A stretch of 39,925 nt of DNA. Source: Indibacter alkaliphilus LW1. Its GTDB lineage: Bacteria > Bacteroidota > Bacteroidia > Cytophagales > Cyclobacteriaceae. The stretch is from assembly GCF_000295935.2 (NCBI RefSeq), contig NZ_ALWO02000026.1, forward strand, positions 1-39,925, written 5' to 3'. The notes beneath the pieces were generated by a model. It did no database searches and was not told the DNA's origin. It was given only the letters and a program-made list of their open reading frames with translations. The translations under genes and the position numbers were made by a program. Positions 23,464 to 32,536 of the stretch are shown here, piece by piece (positions within the stretch are counted from its first letter, which is position 1; every line of letters begins with the position of its first letter).

Positions 23464-26400
23464 GAACATACATATTTTTCTGGCAGGATTATTAGCGCTT
23501 GCTGTATATTCATGTCAGCCTGACAAACAGGAAGAAAAGGATGCTTTGTTTGAAAAAATAGCTTCTTCCTATTCTGGGGTTGATTTCAGAAATGACCTGG
23601 AGTTTGATGATAAGTTCAACATCTTCACCTACAGGAATTTTTACAATGGAGGAGGGGTGGCTTTGGGCGATGTCAATAATGACGGTCTCTTGGATATTTA
23701 CCTTACTTCCAATATGGGAGAGAACAAGCTGTATATCAATGAAGGTGATTTCAAATTCAGGGATGTGACTGCTGAAGCAGGTGTGGCAGGTACGCGGGCA
23801 TGGAGTACAGGAGTAGCCATGGCGGATGTCAATGGGGATGGTCTCTTGGATATTTATGTATGCAATTCAGGAGATATACAGGGCGATAATAAGCAGAATG
23901 AACTTTTCATCAACAACGGAGATGGTACCTTTACCGAAATGGCAGAGCAATATGGTCTGGCGGATCAGGGCTATTCCACCCATGCCGTATTTTTTGATTA
24001 CGACAATGATGGAGATCTGGATGTTTACCTGCTCAACAACAGCTACCAGGCTATTGGCAGCTTCAATAAAATGCAAAATGAAAGACCCAGAAGAGATCCG
24101 GTAGGAGGAGATAAGCTTTTTAGAAATGATGGAGGTACTTTTACGGATGTCTCAGAAGAGGCTGGTATTTATGGCTCTGTGATTGGTTTTGGTTTGGGCA
24201 TTACCATTGGAGATGTCAACAGGGACGGATGGATGGATATCTTTATTTCAAATGACTTCTTTGAAAGGGATTACCTCTATATCAATAATCAGGACGGAAC
24301 TTTCACCGAATCCCTCACTGCTTATATGCGCTCTACTTCGGCTGCTTCCATGGGTGCTGACATTGCAGATATCAATAACAATGGTTACCTGGATATTTTT
24401 GTAACAGAAATGCTTCCCGAGCCTCCGGAACGGCTCAAGCAGATCACTACTTTCGAGTCCTGGGATAAGTTTCAGTTCAATGTGGAACATGGATACCATT
24501 ACCAATACACTAGAAATATGTTGCATGTCAATAATGGGGACGGGACATACAGTGATATGGGAAGGATGGCCAATGTGGAAGCGACGGATTGGTCTTGGGC
24601 TGCTTTGATGTTTGATATGGACAATGATGGCCTCAAAGATATTTTTGTAGCAAATGGGATTTATCAGGATCTGACAGATTTGGATTACCTGAACTTTATT
24701 GATAATGAAGATACCAAAAGGGCAATAATTTCCCAAGAGGGAGTGGACTATAGGAAATTGATAGATCCAATGCCTGTGAATCCGGTTTCCAATTATGTCT
24801 ATAAGAATAAAGGTGACCTGACTTTTGAAAATGTTATTCATCAATGGGGAATGGGAGAGCCCATACATTCCAACGGTTCTGCCTATGGTGACCTGAATAA
24901 TGACGGGGCTTTGGATTTGGTAGTCAATAATGTCAACAATGAAGTGTTGATTTACAAAAACAGAAGTTTAGAGTTTTTTCCGGAAAATAATTTTATCAAA
25001 ATAGCCTTTGAAGGAAAATCCGGTAATACATCTGCCATAGGCACTCAGATAAGGTTGATAGCTGGAGAAAAACTTTTTTATCAAGAGCAAATGCCTAACA
25101 GAGGCTTTCAGTCTTCAGTAGATCATAGATTGAATTTCGGTCTTGGTTCGGTGGATTTGATTGATGAAATACAGGTACGTTGGCCTGATGGTAAGATCAA
25201 TTTACTCAAGGACATCAGCAGCAATCAGACCCTTAAATTGAAATGGGAGGAGGCTGAAGAAGCACCGGAAGGTTTTGACTTTTTCCCAAAATCCTCTGGT
25301 CGACTTTTTACTAAAGTAAATGCCGAATCGGTTTTGGATTATACCCATAGGGAAAATCAGGCAGTGGATTTTGATAGGGACCGATTGACCTACCACATGT
25401 TATCTACCGAGGGGCCCAAAGCTATCTGGGGAGATGTGAATGGGAATGGCTTGAAGGATGTGTATTTGGGTGGTGCCAAAGGTTTTCCTGGGCAGTTGTT
25501 TGTACAGACTTCTGAAGGCAGGTTTAGACCTTCAGCACAGGAGGTTTTCCGGAATGACCGGTTCTCCGAAGACACACATGGTGTATTTTTCGATGCGAAT
25601 GGAAATGGGCACTTAGATCTTTATGTTACTTCTGGAGGCAATGAATCTGGATTTGGAGCCCAGGATTTGGCAGATAGGCTATATCTCAATGATGGTAAAG
25701 GCAATTTTACCAAATCTACTGATAGTGGACTTGAAAATTTCAGGATCAGCAGCAAGGTTGTAAAGGTAATGGATATCGACGGGGATGGTGATTTAGATCT
25801 TTTCATCGGGTCGAGGGTGATTCCTTTTCTCTATGGTGTCAATGCCAATAGTTTGATTTTGATCAATGATGGTAAAGGTAAATTTACCGATGGTACCGAA
25901 AAATATGCACCGGAACTCAAAGAGATAGGTATGGTGACAGATGCAGCTTGGGTAGATTACAATGGGGACGGAGTTGAGGACTTGATTTTGGTAGGTGAGT
26001 GGATGCCTCCTACTTTTTTCAAAAACACCGGAGAAAAGCTGGAAAAAGTAGAAATGCCGGACATGGATGCCTATAAGGGCTGGTATCAAGCCATTGCTGT
26101 TGGTGATTTTAATGGGGATGGGTTACCTGATTTTGCACTTGGTAATCATGGATTGAACAGCCGGTTTAAGCCAACACCTAAGAGGCCGATCAGGATGTTT
26201 GTAAATGATTTTGACCAAAACGGCTCTGTTGAGCATCTCTTTGTTCAAAAGGAAGGGGGAAGACATGTGCCTTTCACATTAAAACATCAATTGGAAACAC
26301 AGGTGCCTTCTATCAAGAAAAGATTCCTCAAATACAGTACTTATAACAATAAGTATATGGAGGATATTTTCACCCCGCAGGAATTGAGAAATGCGGTGAT

Positions 26401-26779
26401 GCAGGAGCTTAATTTCAGGGAATCTGCTGTGATGCTGAATAGGGGAGAGGGAAAATTTGAAATCAAAGCATTGCCAAGAATGGCTCAACGCTCCTGGATT
26501 TACAGTATTCTGGTTACAGACTTAAATGGAGATGGGGTTGAAGATTTGATCCTGGCAGGAAATCTAAAGTCGGCCAAACCTGAAGTAGGTCAATATGACG
26601 CGAGTTATGGCGAAGTTCTACTTGGAAATGGAGACGGAACATTTGATTATGTTCAAAACAAGGAGCATGGCTTGCAGCTTCATGGTGATATCAGAGACTT
26701 GCACCTGGTCAAAAATGGTGATCAGAACCTGTTGATGGTGGTCAAGAACAATGATGCTGTTGAATTTTGGTCTTTCTGA
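23450..26779 (+). CDS. FG-GAP/VCBS-repeat lipoprotein with ASPIC/UnbV domain, copy 2
   Basis: 1,109 residues with lipobox VYSC (Cys22). The architecture is the same as copy 1: N-terminal propeller loops DVNNDGLLDIY, DVNGDGLLDIY, DYDNDGDLDVY, DVNRDGWMDIF, DINNNGYLDIF, DMDNDGLKDIF and DLNNDGALDLV; ASPIC/UnbV (about 520-600, with IQVRWPDGKINLL); then DVNGNGLKDVY, DANGNGHLDLY, DIDGDGDLDLF, DYNGDGVEDLI, DFNGDGLPDFA and a last DLNGDGVEDLI near the C-terminus. The extra late loops make its second propeller more complete than that of copies 1 and 3. Its start overlaps the 200-residue lipoprotein gene by 14 bp, and copy 3 begins 3 bp after its stop. Confidence 0.85.
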   Translation: MMKLKNIHIFLAGLLALAVYSCQPDKQEEKDALFEKIASSYSGVDFRNDLEFDDKFNIFTYRNFYNGGGVALGDVNNDGLLDIYLTSNMGENKLYINEGDFKFRDVTAEAGVAGTRAWSTGVAMADVNGDGLLDIYVCNSGDIQGDNKQNELFINNGDGTFTEMAEQYGLADQGYSTHAVFFDYDNDGDLDVYLLNNSYQAIGSFNKMQNERPRRDPVGGDKLFRNDGGTFTDVSEEAGIYGSVIGFGLGITIGDVNRDGWMDIFISNDFFERDYLYINNQDGTFTESLTAYMRSTSAASMGADIADINNNGYLDIFVTEMLPEPPERLKQITTFESWDKFQFNVEHGYHYQYTRNMLHVNNGDGTYSDMGRMANVEATDWSWAALMFDMDNDGLKDIFVANGIYQDLTDLDYLNFIDNEDTKRAIISQEGVDYRKLIDPMPVNPVSNYVYKNKGDLTFENVIHQWGMGEPIHSNGSAYGDLNNDGALDLVVNNVNNEVLIYKNRSLEFFPENNFIKIAFEGKSGNTSAIGTQIRLIAGEKLFYQEQMPNRGFQSSVDHRLNFGLGSVDLIDEIQVRWPDGKINLLKDISSNQTLKLKWEEAEEAPEGFDFFPKSSGRLFTKVNAESVLDYTHRENQAVDFDRDRLTYHMLSTEGPKAIWGDVNGNGLKDVYLGGAKGFPGQLFVQTSEGRFRPSAQEVFRNDRFSEDTHGVFFDANGNGHLDLYVTSGGNESGFGAQDLADRLYLNDGKGNFTKSTDSGLENFRISSKVVKVMDIDGDGDLDLFIGSRVIPFLYGVNANSLILINDGKGKFTDGTEKYAPELKEIGMVTDAAWVDYNGDGVEDLILVGEWMPPTFFKNTGEKLEKVEMPDMDAYKGWYQAIAVGDFNGDGLPDFALGNHGLNSRFKPTPKRPIRMFVNDFDQNGSVEHLFVQKEGGRHVPFTLKHQLETQVPSIKKRFLKYSTYNNKYMEDIFTPQELRNAVMQELNFRESAVMLNRGEGKFEIKALPRMAQRSWIYSILVTDLNGDGVEDLILAGNLKSAKPEVGQYDASYGEVLLGNGDGTFDYVQNKEHGLQLHGDIRDLHLVKNGDQNLLMVVKNNDAVEFWSF

Positions 26780-26782
26780 GTT

Positions 26783-29700
26783 ATGAGGAAGTTTGGATTA
26801 GCTTTTTTTTTGATATTAATAGCTTGTTTTTCCTGTGCCAAGAAATCTCAGGAAAATGCCCTCTTTGAATTGATGGATTCAGGATATTCCGGGATTGACT
26901 TTAGAAACGACCTCACTTCCACGGACAACCTCAACATCATAGAATACCTTTATTTCTACAATGGTGGAGGCGTGGCCTTAGGTGATGTGAACAACGATGG
27001 GCTTGTTGATATTTACTTTACTTCCAATCAGGGAGAAAATAAGCTTTACCTGAATAAAGGGGATTTCCAGTTTGAAGATATTACAGACAAAGCCGGAGTA
27101 GATGGTGGGGGCGGTTGGTCTACAGGAGTGACCATGGCAGATGTCAATGGGGATGGACTTTTGGATATTTATGTCTGTCAGGTAGGTGATTACAAGGGGC
27201 TTCAAGGAAGAAACCGCTTATACATCAATAACGGAGACTTGACTTTCAGTGAAAAGGCCGCTGAATATGGGATTGATTTTGTTGGGTTCTCCACACACGC
27301 TTTGTTTTTTGATTATGATCAGGATGGGGATTTGGACCTTTACTTACTGAACCATTCGATCAAGAAGCCAGAAGTTTTTTCCCATGCAGATACCAAGTTT
27401 ACTTCTCAGGATGAGAAAGGGGGCGATAAGCTTTTCAGAAGTAGTATAGCCCAAGGAGAGGAAAAGATGGAAGATGTGACTTTGGAAGCAGGGATACTTT
27501 CCAGCAGTTTGGGTTTTGGACTTGGAGTAGGCATTGCCGATGTCAATCAGGATGGATGGCTGGATATTTATGTTTCCAATGACTTCACAGAGGATGATTA
27601 CCTCTACATCAATCAGGGGGATGGGACATTTTTGGAATCCCTGCAGGAATATATCGCCCATACCAGCCGATACAGCATGGGCAATGACCTGGCAGATATC
27701 AATCAGGATGGTTTGCCTGATATTTTTACCACTGACATGCTTCCTGAAGATCCTGAAATCTGGATGAAATCGGTGGGAGAAGACAAGCAGGAAGTATTTG
27801 ATGTAAAGAAGAGATTGGGATATGGTGATCAATATGTCAGAAACCACCTGCAATTGAATAGAGGGAATGGCAAATTCTCTGATATTGCGCTTTTGACGAA
27901 TACATTTGCTACTGATTGGAGTTGGTCGCCTTTAATTTTTGATATGGACAATGACGGTATGGTAGATATTCACATCACCAATGGAATTGTCAAGCGACCT
28001 AATGATTTGGACTTTATCCAGTATAGTCAGGAGCCTAATCCGGGACTTTCCGAAAAGGAAATCCAACAAAAACAGATCGACATGTTGCCGAGTATGAAAT
28101 TGCCCAATTACACTTTTCGGCAAAAAACTAACTTGGACTTTGAAAATATCTCTGATTCTTGGGGACTAAGCCAAGCTTCCTATTCCAACGGGTCTGCTTA
28201 TGCAGACTTGGATAATGACGGGGATTTGGATTTGGTGATCAATAACCTTGACCAAGAAGCATTTCTTTATAGAAACCAAAGTTCTGACCGGTCAGAAAAT
28301 CAATTTATTCAAATTGAGCTTAGAGGTGAAAAACAAAATGTTTTTGGAATCGGAGCTCAGGTATGGGTTTTTGCCGGGGATCAAATTTGGCAACAAACTT
28401 TAAGCACCTCCAGAGGTTTTCAATCAGGCGGTTCTACTGTGTTGACTTTTGGATTGGGAGAAATTGAAAAAATAGATTCAGTCTTGGTAAGCTGGAGTGC
28501 GGATAAAACGGAGAATTTTGGTTCTTTTTCCAGCGGAAATAAAGAGATTCTCCAGTTGGGGGGTGGACAGGCTACAATTCTGCCCAAAAAGACCTTTCCC
28601 AAACCAGTATTGTCTCAAACAGCTATTTCACTGGATTGGAAGCATGAGGAAAATACCGAATTTGATGAGTTCAGAAGAGAGTATTTGATGCCCAGAAGGT
28701 ATGGGACAGAAGGTCCGGCAATCGCAGTAGGTGATATGAATGGAGATGGATTGGATGATATATTTTTAGGTGGTGCCAAAGGACAGGCAGCTTCTTTGTT
28801 TTTTCAAAAGGCCAATGGGACTTTTGAAAAGCAGCATAACCCATTTTTTGAGCAATTGAAAACGGCGGAAGATGTGGTAGCAGTTTTATCTGACCTAAAC
28901 GGGGATGGTTACCCTGACTTGTATATTGGCAGTGGAGGCAATGAATACAAGACTGGGGAGATTTTCAATTTTGACCGGGTGTTCCTCAATGACGGTAAAG
29001 GGAATTTTGTTTTTTCTATGAATTCTCTGCCCCCGATAGGAGAGAATACTTCCAGTGTAGCTATTCATGATATCAATGATGATGGATTTCCGGATTTGGT
29101 TGTGACAGCCTCTGTACAGACGGGGAATTACGGTCTAAGTCCTAAATCCCACTTGTTGCTCAATGATGGGAAGGGGAGATTCAGGGATATGACTACTGAG
29201 TATTTTGGAGAAGATTTCAGACCCGGTATGGTCCAAAAAGCATTTTGGGCAGACCTGACAAAAAATGGGGAAAAGGAGTTGGTTTTAGCCGGTGAATGGA
29301 TGCCCATTAGGGTTTTTGAACAGGGTGAAAATGGAAAATTGATTGAGATTTGGAAAGAAGATCTACAAGCATTTGCAGGTTGGTACACCGCAGCTTCTAT
29401 TTGGGAAACCAAAGGTCAAAATCTTATTCTTCTTGGGAATTTGGGACTAAATAGTAAATTGAAAGCAAGCCAGGAAAAACCAATTTGGCTTTACCTGCAT
29501 GACTTTGATGGAAATGGACAAGAGGATCCTTTGATTTTCCATTATATGGAGGGCTATTTGGTGCCCTTTGCCAGCAGGGATGACCTGATCCGTCAAATCC
29601 CTGGGATCAAGCGTCAACATACCGATTACAAAAGATATAGTCAGTTGCGTTCCCCAGAGGACCTATTTGATAAGAAGGTCTTGCAGGATGCTAAGAAATT

Positions 29701-30073
29701 GCCAACTAATCATATGATGTCAGGAAGTATAGGTATTACTCCAAATGGCCTTTCAGCTTTTGAAGCATTCCCATTGGAGGCGCAATTCAGCCCAATTAGA
29801 GATTTTGAAAGGTTTACCAATTCAGAAGGGAGAGAGTTTCTTGTGGCAGTAGGGAATTTCTATGGATTTAGAAATGACCTGGGTAAGTCAGCAGCCCAAG
29901 CCTTGACCTTGATGGAAAAAACAGAAGATGGCTGGAAGCAAATTCCACTTTCAATCCCAGCATCAGCTTATTGGGGCGAATACAGGGAGATTCAGAAGAT
30001 AACAGTGAATGATGAAGCCCACCTGATTGCAGTCCGCAACAACAATAGACTGGTGTTTTTTAAAATTCACTAA
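26783..30073 (+). CDS. FG-GAP/VCBS-repeat lipoprotein with ASPIC/UnbV domain, copy 3
   Basis: 1,096 residues with lipobox CFSC (Cys18). Calcium loops are DVNNDGLVDIY, DVNGDGLLDIY, DYDQDGDLDLY, DVNQDGWLDIY, DINQDGLPDIF, DMDNDGMVDIH and DLDNDGDLDLV; then an ASPIC/UnbV-like part in which the usual (W)P-x-G turn is altered to WSADKTENF; then DMNGDGLDDIF, DLNGDGYPDLY and DINDDGFPDLV. The region equivalent to the fourth loop of copy 1 reads DLTKNGEKELV and has lost the calcium-binding pattern. It starts 3 bp after copy 2 and ends the dense part of the operon: 159 bp with a separate promoter follow before the haloperoxidase gene. Confidence 0.85.
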   Translation: MRKFGLAFFLILIACFSCAKKSQENALFELMDSGYSGIDFRNDLTSTDNLNIIEYLYFYNGGGVALGDVNNDGLVDIYFTSNQGENKLYLNKGDFQFEDITDKAGVDGGGGWSTGVTMADVNGDGLLDIYVCQVGDYKGLQGRNRLYINNGDLTFSEKAAEYGIDFVGFSTHALFFDYDQDGDLDLYLLNHSIKKPEVFSHADTKFTSQDEKGGDKLFRSSIAQGEEKMEDVTLEAGILSSSLGFGLGVGIADVNQDGWLDIYVSNDFTEDDYLYINQGDGTFLESLQEYIAHTSRYSMGNDLADINQDGLPDIFTTDMLPEDPEIWMKSVGEDKQEVFDVKKRLGYGDQYVRNHLQLNRGNGKFSDIALLTNTFATDWSWSPLIFDMDNDGMVDIHITNGIVKRPNDLDFIQYSQEPNPGLSEKEIQQKQIDMLPSMKLPNYTFRQKTNLDFENISDSWGLSQASYSNGSAYADLDNDGDLDLVINNLDQEAFLYRNQSSDRSENQFIQIELRGEKQNVFGIGAQVWVFAGDQIWQQTLSTSRGFQSGGSTVLTFGLGEIEKIDSVLVSWSADKTENFGSFSSGNKEILQLGGGQATILPKKTFPKPVLSQTAISLDWKHEENTEFDEFRREYLMPRRYGTEGPAIAVGDMNGDGLDDIFLGGAKGQAASLFFQKANGTFEKQHNPFFEQLKTAEDVVAVLSDLNGDGYPDLYIGSGGNEYKTGEIFNFDRVFLNDGKGNFVFSMNSLPPIGENTSSVAIHDINDDGFPDLVVTASVQTGNYGLSPKSHLLLNDGKGRFRDMTTEYFGEDFRPGMVQKAFWADLTKNGEKELVLAGEWMPIRVFEQGENGKLIEIWKEDLQAFAGWYTAASIWETKGQNLILLGNLGLNSKLKASQEKPIWLYLHDFDGNGQEDPLIFHYMEGYLVPFASRDDLIRQIPGIKRQHTDYKRYSQLRSPEDLFDKKVLQDAKKLPTNHMMSGSIGITPNGLSAFEAFPLEAQFSPIRDFERFTNSEGREFLVAVGNFYGFRNDLGKSAAQALTLMEKTEDGWKQIPLSIPASAYWGEYREIQKITVNDEAHLIAVRNNNRLVFFKIH

Positions 30074-30175
30074 ACAAAGGCTAATGAAAATCATTAAATT
30101 GTAAATCTTTGGCCTTGGTCAAAAATGAAATAATTCCTTAGCTTTGATTCTCCAGCACGATCAAATCCCTATACT

Positions 30176-30207
30176 TTTGACTGGGTAAGAGGGATTTGTT
30201 AAATTTG
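30176..30207 (+). promoter_or_regulatory. near-consensus Bacteroidota promoter for the haloperoxidase gene
   Basis: TTTG (30176-30179), a 20-bp spacer, then TAAATTTG (30200-30207). Both boxes match the Bacteroidota sigma-ABfr consensus (TTTG - about 19 bp - TAnnTTTG). The start codon is 25 bp further down, so the leader is very short. Confidence 0.65.
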
Positions 30208-30232
30208 TAGTATATTATCAGTAGAATAAAGC

Positions 30233-31579
30233 ATGAAAAGAGTAACAAAGAATATTTTCCTGGGCGTGATGATGGTGATAGGGATGATAGCCTGTCAGGA
30301 AAATGGAGATTATGAGGATGTAATTACTGACGGCAGTTATCAGACAGCTGCTCAAATCAGACTGACCAATGTCATTATCCATGATATATTTTCTCCACCT
30401 GTAGCCAGTAGAATATATGCTTACCCATCCATAGCAGCTTATGAGGTGGCAGTCATAGCTGATCCCCAATACAAAAGTATGATGGGGCAGCTCAATGACT
30501 TCGAGAAAAAAGAGTTTGAGGCCCCTGAAGACGTTTATTTTCCCTTGGCTTCCTTGGCAGCATATTACAAAGTGGCTACAGCATTGATTTTTTCTGAAGA
30601 AAAAATGACAAGTCACAGGGACATGGCATTTGAGGAAATCCGCAAGAAAGGGGTACCTAAAAAAGTATTCCAAAAATCTGTGGCTTTTGGTGAGGAAGTG
30701 GCTGATCATGTGATCGCTTATTCCAAAAAAGACAATTACCATGAAAGCCGCTCCTTTGAAAAATATACAGTAAGAAATGACCCGCACACCTGGCAACCAA
30801 CTCCTCCTGCTTATGGGGAAGGAATAGAGCCTCATTGGAATAAAATCAGACCATTTGTATTGGACTCAGCAGCACAGTTCAAATCCGTACCCCCCACGGA
30901 GTTTTCAAGTGACCCCTCTTCACTTTTTTACCAGGAGGCTGCAGAGGTTTTTCATGTTATCAATGACCTTACAGAAGAACAAAAGGATATTGCTTTTTTC
31001 TGGGATTGCAACCCCTATAAAGTAAATGTCAAAGGCCATGTGATGTTCGCAGAAAAGAAAATCACACCCGGTGGACACTGGATGGGAATAGCAGCTATTG
31101 CAGCCAAAACAGCTGGAAGAGACTGGAAAGGTACAGCAGAGGCTTTGGCTATCACAGGAGTAGCCTTGTTTGATGGTTTCATTGCCTGCTGGGATGAGAA
31201 GTACCGCTCAATCCTAATTCGACCTGAAACTTACATCAACAAATACATAGATGAAGATTGGCTGCCACTTTTGCAGACACCTCCTTTTCCGGAATACACT
31301 TCAGGCCATAGCGTGATTTCCAATGCAGCTGCAGAGACACTTACAAAGGTGTTTGGAGAACCATTCCACTTTGTGGATTCCACAGAAGTGGCTTATGGAT
31401 TGCCGATCAGGGAATTTGAATCCTTTAGGCATGCGGCTGATGAAGCTGCGATCAGTAGGCTTTATGGAGGGATTCATTATATGCCAGCCATTGTTCATGG
31501 CTCCACCAAAGGCCAAAAAGTAGGGCATCATTTGCTGGGAAGAGTAAGTACAAAAACAGAGAATCTGGCTGAGAATTAA
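30233..31579 (+). CDS. vanadium-dependent haloperoxidase / PAP2-superfamily lipoprotein
   Basis: 448 residues. Lipoprotein signal with Cys21 (GMIAC). The vanadate/phosphate-binding signature of the PAP2 superfamily is complete: K323-x6-R330-P331 (DEKYRSILIRP), S357-G358-H359 (YTSGHS) and R409-x5-H415 (SRLYGGIH). In vanadium haloperoxidases His415 would bind vanadate and His359 would be the acid-base residue. The same residues serve acid phosphatases, so the sequence alone does not decide between halide oxidation and phosphate ester hydrolysis. It has its own promoter and is followed by a terminator-like palindrome, but sits directly behind three FG-GAP lipoprotein genes. Its lipid anchor puts it in the same envelope compartment. 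Confidence 0.85.
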   Translation: MKRVTKNIFLGVMMVIGMIACQENGDYEDVITDGSYQTAAQIRLTNVIIHDIFSPPVASRIYAYPSIAAYEVAVIADPQYKSMMGQLNDFEKKEFEAPEDVYFPLASLAAYYKVATALIFSEEKMTSHRDMAFEEIRKKGVPKKVFQKSVAFGEEVADHVIAYSKKDNYHESRSFEKYTVRNDPHTWQPTPPAYGEGIEPHWNKIRPFVLDSAAQFKSVPPTEFSSDPSSLFYQEAAEVFHVINDLTEEQKDIAFFWDCNPYKVNVKGHVMFAEKKITPGGHWMGIAAIAAKTAGRDWKGTAEALAITGVALFDGFIACWDEKYRSILIRPETYINKYIDEDWLPLLQTPPFPEYTSGHSVISNAAAETLTKVFGEPFHFVDSTEVAYGLPIREFESFRHAADEAAISRLYGGIHYMPAIVHGSTKGQKVGHHLLGRVSTKTENLAEN

Positions 31580-31609
31580 AGTTTAGATAAAATTATCATT
31601 AAGATTCCC

Positions 31610-31650
31610 AGACCTGTCAGATTTTAAAAACTTGACAGGTCTTTAAGTTT
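31610..31650. terminator. palindromic terminator, also resembling a dispersed Bacteroidota repeat
   Basis: AGACCTGTCA (31610-31619) pairs perfectly with TGACAGGTCT (31633-31642) around an A/T-rich 13-nt loop, followed by TTAAGTTTTT. It ends the haloperoxidase transcript. From memory, the same CCTGTCA...TGACAGG palindrome occurs widely between genes in Bacteroidota. Confidence 0.65.
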
Positions 31651-31729
31651 TTAGGCTTATTGATAAAAAAATGAAATAAATCTTACGTTTAATTTTTTCG
31701 CTATATTTATTGAATAAATCAAAAAACCT

Positions 31730-31837
31730 ATGTTATCTAGCTCTGTTTTTCTATGGCAACTTTTCAATTTCCTACTGATGATAGGTTTGGTTTATCTCGT
31801 TTTTAGGGTTGTCCGTGTGTTTTTGAAAAGAAGTTGA
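31730..31837 (+). CDS. 35-residue single-span membrane peptide
   Basis: An ATG-started frame of 35 codons encodes a peptide with one hydrophobic helix: WQLFNFLLMIGLVYLVF (about 9-25), followed by a basic tail, RVVRVFLKRS. The positive-inside rule puts the C-terminus in the cytoplasm. An A-rich leader (AAATCAAAAAACCT) precedes the ATG, as is usual in Bacteroidota. It lies 52 bp before rsmG on the same strand. It may be a real small membrane protein; there is no recognised family, and the length alone does not exclude chance. Confidence 0.45.
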   Translation: MLSSSVFLWQLFNFLLMIGLVYLVFRVVRVFLKRS

Positions 31838-31860
31838 TTTATTTATCTGATCGAAAAGCT

Positions 31861-31868
31861 TAATTTTG
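31861..31868 (+). promoter_or_regulatory. possible -7 element of the rsmG promoter
   Basis: TAATTTTG matches TAnnTTTG exactly, 21 bp before the rsmG start codon. The -33 region is weak: the nearest TTG is 24 bp upstream at 31834-31836. Confidence 0.35.
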
Positions 31869-31889
31869 ACGGGTAAATAACAAAAACCA

Positions 31890-32522
31890 ATGGAATTACT
31901 TTTAAAATACTTTCCCGACATTACGGAAGATCAGATTGAGAAATTCAGGAAACTTGAAGCACTGTATTCGGACTGGAATGAAAAGATCAATGTGATCAGC
32001 AGAAAAGATGTGGAGCATTTTTATGAAAGGCACGTATTGCATTCATTAGGGATCGCCAAAGTGATACAGTTTGAACCAGGTACGAAAATTCTGGATATAG
32101 GAACAGGAGGAGGTTTTCCGGGGATTCCCTTGGCTATACTTTTCCCCGAATGCCATTTCCATTTGGTGGATTCTATAGGCAAGAAAATCACAGTGGTAAA
32201 AGATATTGCCCGGCAACTTAAGCTGAGCAACGTAGAAGCACAGCAGGCTAGGGCAGAAACATTGGTCAGGAGGTATGATTTTGTAATCAGCAGAGCTGTA
32301 ACCCGCTTTACTAACTTTATGCCTTGGGTAAAGAATAAGTTCAGAAAAGAAGACATCAATGAGATGCAGAACGGTATGCTCTTTTTGAAAGGAGGCGATG
32401 TGGATGAAGAAATGGAAGAAAGGAATGTTAGCTACATCACTTACCACCTGGAGGATTACTTCAAGGAAGAGTTTTTTGAAACCAAAAAGGTGGTCTATGT
32501 TCCATGGGAAGGAAAGCGTTGA
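31890..32522 (+). CDS. rsmG: 16S rRNA (guanine(527)-N(7))-methyltransferase RsmG
   Basis: 210 residues, normal length for the family. The helical N-terminus with W-N-E-K-I-N-V-I-S-R (29-38, the conserved WNxxxNLxS-type motif) is followed by HVLHSLGIA (48-56). The Rossmann SAM-binding loop is LDIGTGGGFPGIPLAI (68-83), and VISRAV (about 132-137) corresponds to the conserved RA segment. It methylates G527 of 16S rRNA with S-adenosylmethionine in the cytoplasm. This is an ordinary housekeeping gene that marks the end of the accessory block to its left. It converges with the amylase gene, with only 14 bp between the stops and no separate terminator visible. Confidence 0.95.
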   Translation: MELLLKYFPDITEDQIEKFRKLEALYSDWNEKINVISRKDVEHFYERHVLHSLGIAKVIQFEPGTKILDIGTGGGFPGIPLAILFPECHFHLVDSIGKKITVVKDIARQLKLSNVEAQQARAETLVRRYDFVISRAVTRFTNFMPWVKNKFRKEDINEMQNGMLFLKGGDVDEEMEERNVSYITYHLEDYFKEEFFETKKVVYVPWEGKR

Positions 32523-32536
32523 ATTGGTATTTTCAT

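Noticed and set aside
24248-24868. 206-codon antisense ORF in FG-GAP copy 2 (similar long antisense frames exist in copies 1 and 3)
   Set aside because: These are shadows created by the repeated D-x-[DN]-x-D-G coding pattern: the antisense frames recur at each calcium loop and read as Ile/His-rich repeats.
30218-30835. 205-codon antisense ORF over the haloperoxidase gene
   Set aside because: The sense frame carries a complete PAP2 signature; the antisense product is Phe/His/Tyr-rich without domains.
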